Shown here: one piece after another, positions 5,581-6,085 of the stretch
Numbering within the stretch: position 1 is the first letter of the stretch
How the letters are laid out: each line of letters starts with the position of its first letter
DNA from: Clostridiales bacterium
Lineage (GTDB): Bacteria > Bacillota > Clostridia > Oscillospirales > QAMX01
Length of the DNA stretch: 6,085 nucleotides
Assembly (NCBI GenBank): GCA_012841675.1
Contig: DUUG01000355.1
Coordinates: 1 to 6,085, forward strand
Reading direction: 5' to 3'
Notes under the pieces: model-generated
The model's database searches: none
The model's input: only the letters and a program-made list of their open reading frames with translations
What the model was told of the DNA's origin: nothing
Made by a program: the position numbers and the translations under genes

Positions 5581-6085
5581 TTCCTGTGGCAATACAACCG
5601 GTGTTTGGTTGTTACTTGGGTTTAACGGCAAAAATTGCACGGTATTGCCGTTGCCGTCTACGATATAGAGATTTTCAATCCGGGGCAGAACCTCGGTAAT
5701 CATCTCGATGTACATACGCATACGCATGACAGAGGGCATCTTTTCATACTCCTCCGCAATGGCGCGATACCGGGAAGCAATACCGGTCGCCTCGTTAATG
5801 CGGGCCTGCTTGTAGGCTTCTGCGTCGGCAATGATTTTCTGGGCATCACCGCGGGCAACGGGCAGCTTTTCATTTTCATAGCGGCGGGCTTCGTTGACTT
5901 TCGCCGCTTTGTCTTCCTTGGCAGACGTCACATCCAGGAAAGAGGCCTTAACCTCCTCCGGCGGCATGGCATCCTGTAGCTGGACGCCTGTAATCGCAAC
6001 GCCTAGCCCGTTTCGATTACAAATATCCTGCAGGTCAGCAAGAACCTCGTTTTGAATCTGGTCTTTTTTGTCCGTTAGAATATCA
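5578..6085 (-). CDS. hflK: HflK-like SPFH/band-7 protein, N-terminal part beyond window end
   Basis: Only the C-terminal 168 residues are visible; the frame is open to the window edge, and the ATG at 5967 is internal. The visible part starts within the band-7 domain (DILTDKKDQIQNEVLADLQD), passes through GLGVAITGVQLQDAMPPEEV, the point where HflK proteins carry a conserved PPEEV, and continues into the long helical region with ENEKLPVARGDAQKI and AEAYKQARINEATG. It then has RMRMYIEMITEVLPRIENLY and ends with a short hydrophobic-polar tail (VQFLPLNPSNN). These stretches closely parallel the C-terminal half of E. coli HflK. HflK alternates with HflC in the membrane cage that holds FtsH. The promoter and any N-terminal extension lie outside the window. 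The adjacent hflC, 12 bases away with a shared stop/ribosome binding site, confirms the pair. Confidence 0.92.
   Translation of the reverse strand, partial: DILTDKKDQIQNEVLADLQDICNRNGLGVAITGVQLQDAMPPEEVKASFLDVTSAKEDKAAKVNEARRYENEKLPVARGDAQKIIADAEAYKQARINEATGIASRYRAIAEEYEKMPSVMRMRMYIEMITEVLPRIENLYIVDGNGNTVQFLPLNPSNNQTPVVLPQE

Noticed and set aside
1..6085. Mobile elements, CRISPR arrays, tRNA or riboswitch structures, toxin-antitoxin or defence genes.
   Set aside because: No transposase, terminal repeats, spaced repeats or structured RNA signature was seen; the gaps between genes are all under 100 bases and are accounted for.

Overview
The window looks like ordinary chromosome from an endospore-forming Firmicute, probably a Clostridia-type organism. 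A clear spoIIR gene, which is a sporulation signal found in endospore formers, is the main reason. Strong AGGAGG-type ribosome binding sites, a Gram-positive-style lipoprotein and an LTA-synthase-family enzyme agree with this. The genus cannot be fixed from the sequence alone.

Layout: four genes run on the + strand and two on the - strand, and the two groups converge at about 4505-4602. On the + strand these are (1) the C-terminal part of an LTA-synthase-family phosphoglycerol transferase, cut by the window start; (2) a MATE-family exporter 22 bases downstream; (3) spoIIR after a 94-base gap; and (4) a TraB/GumN-family lipoprotein. On the - strand are hflK (its N-terminal part lies beyond the window end) and hflC, two SPFH/band-7 membrane proteins, with hflC translated from a ribosome binding site that contains the hflK stop codon. 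The 98-base convergent gap holds three consecutive stem-loops. The outer two look like intrinsic terminators.

All six products are membrane-bound, secreted or lipid-anchored, so the common theme is the cell envelope, but nothing shows that they form one pathway. SpoIIR is the best-defined player: made in the forespore, it is exported to trigger pro-sigmaE processing in the mother cell.

The most interesting part is the gap upstream of spoIIR. It contains a good match to a forespore sigmaF promoter. An overlapping inverted repeat has a right arm that covers the spoIIR ribosome binding site and a left arm that lies upstream of the predicted transcription start. This would let the sigmaF transcript be translated while transcripts reading through from the upstream genes are kept silent. 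It is an inference, but it is testable. I found no mobile element, CRISPR array, RNA gene or clearly new multi-gene system.
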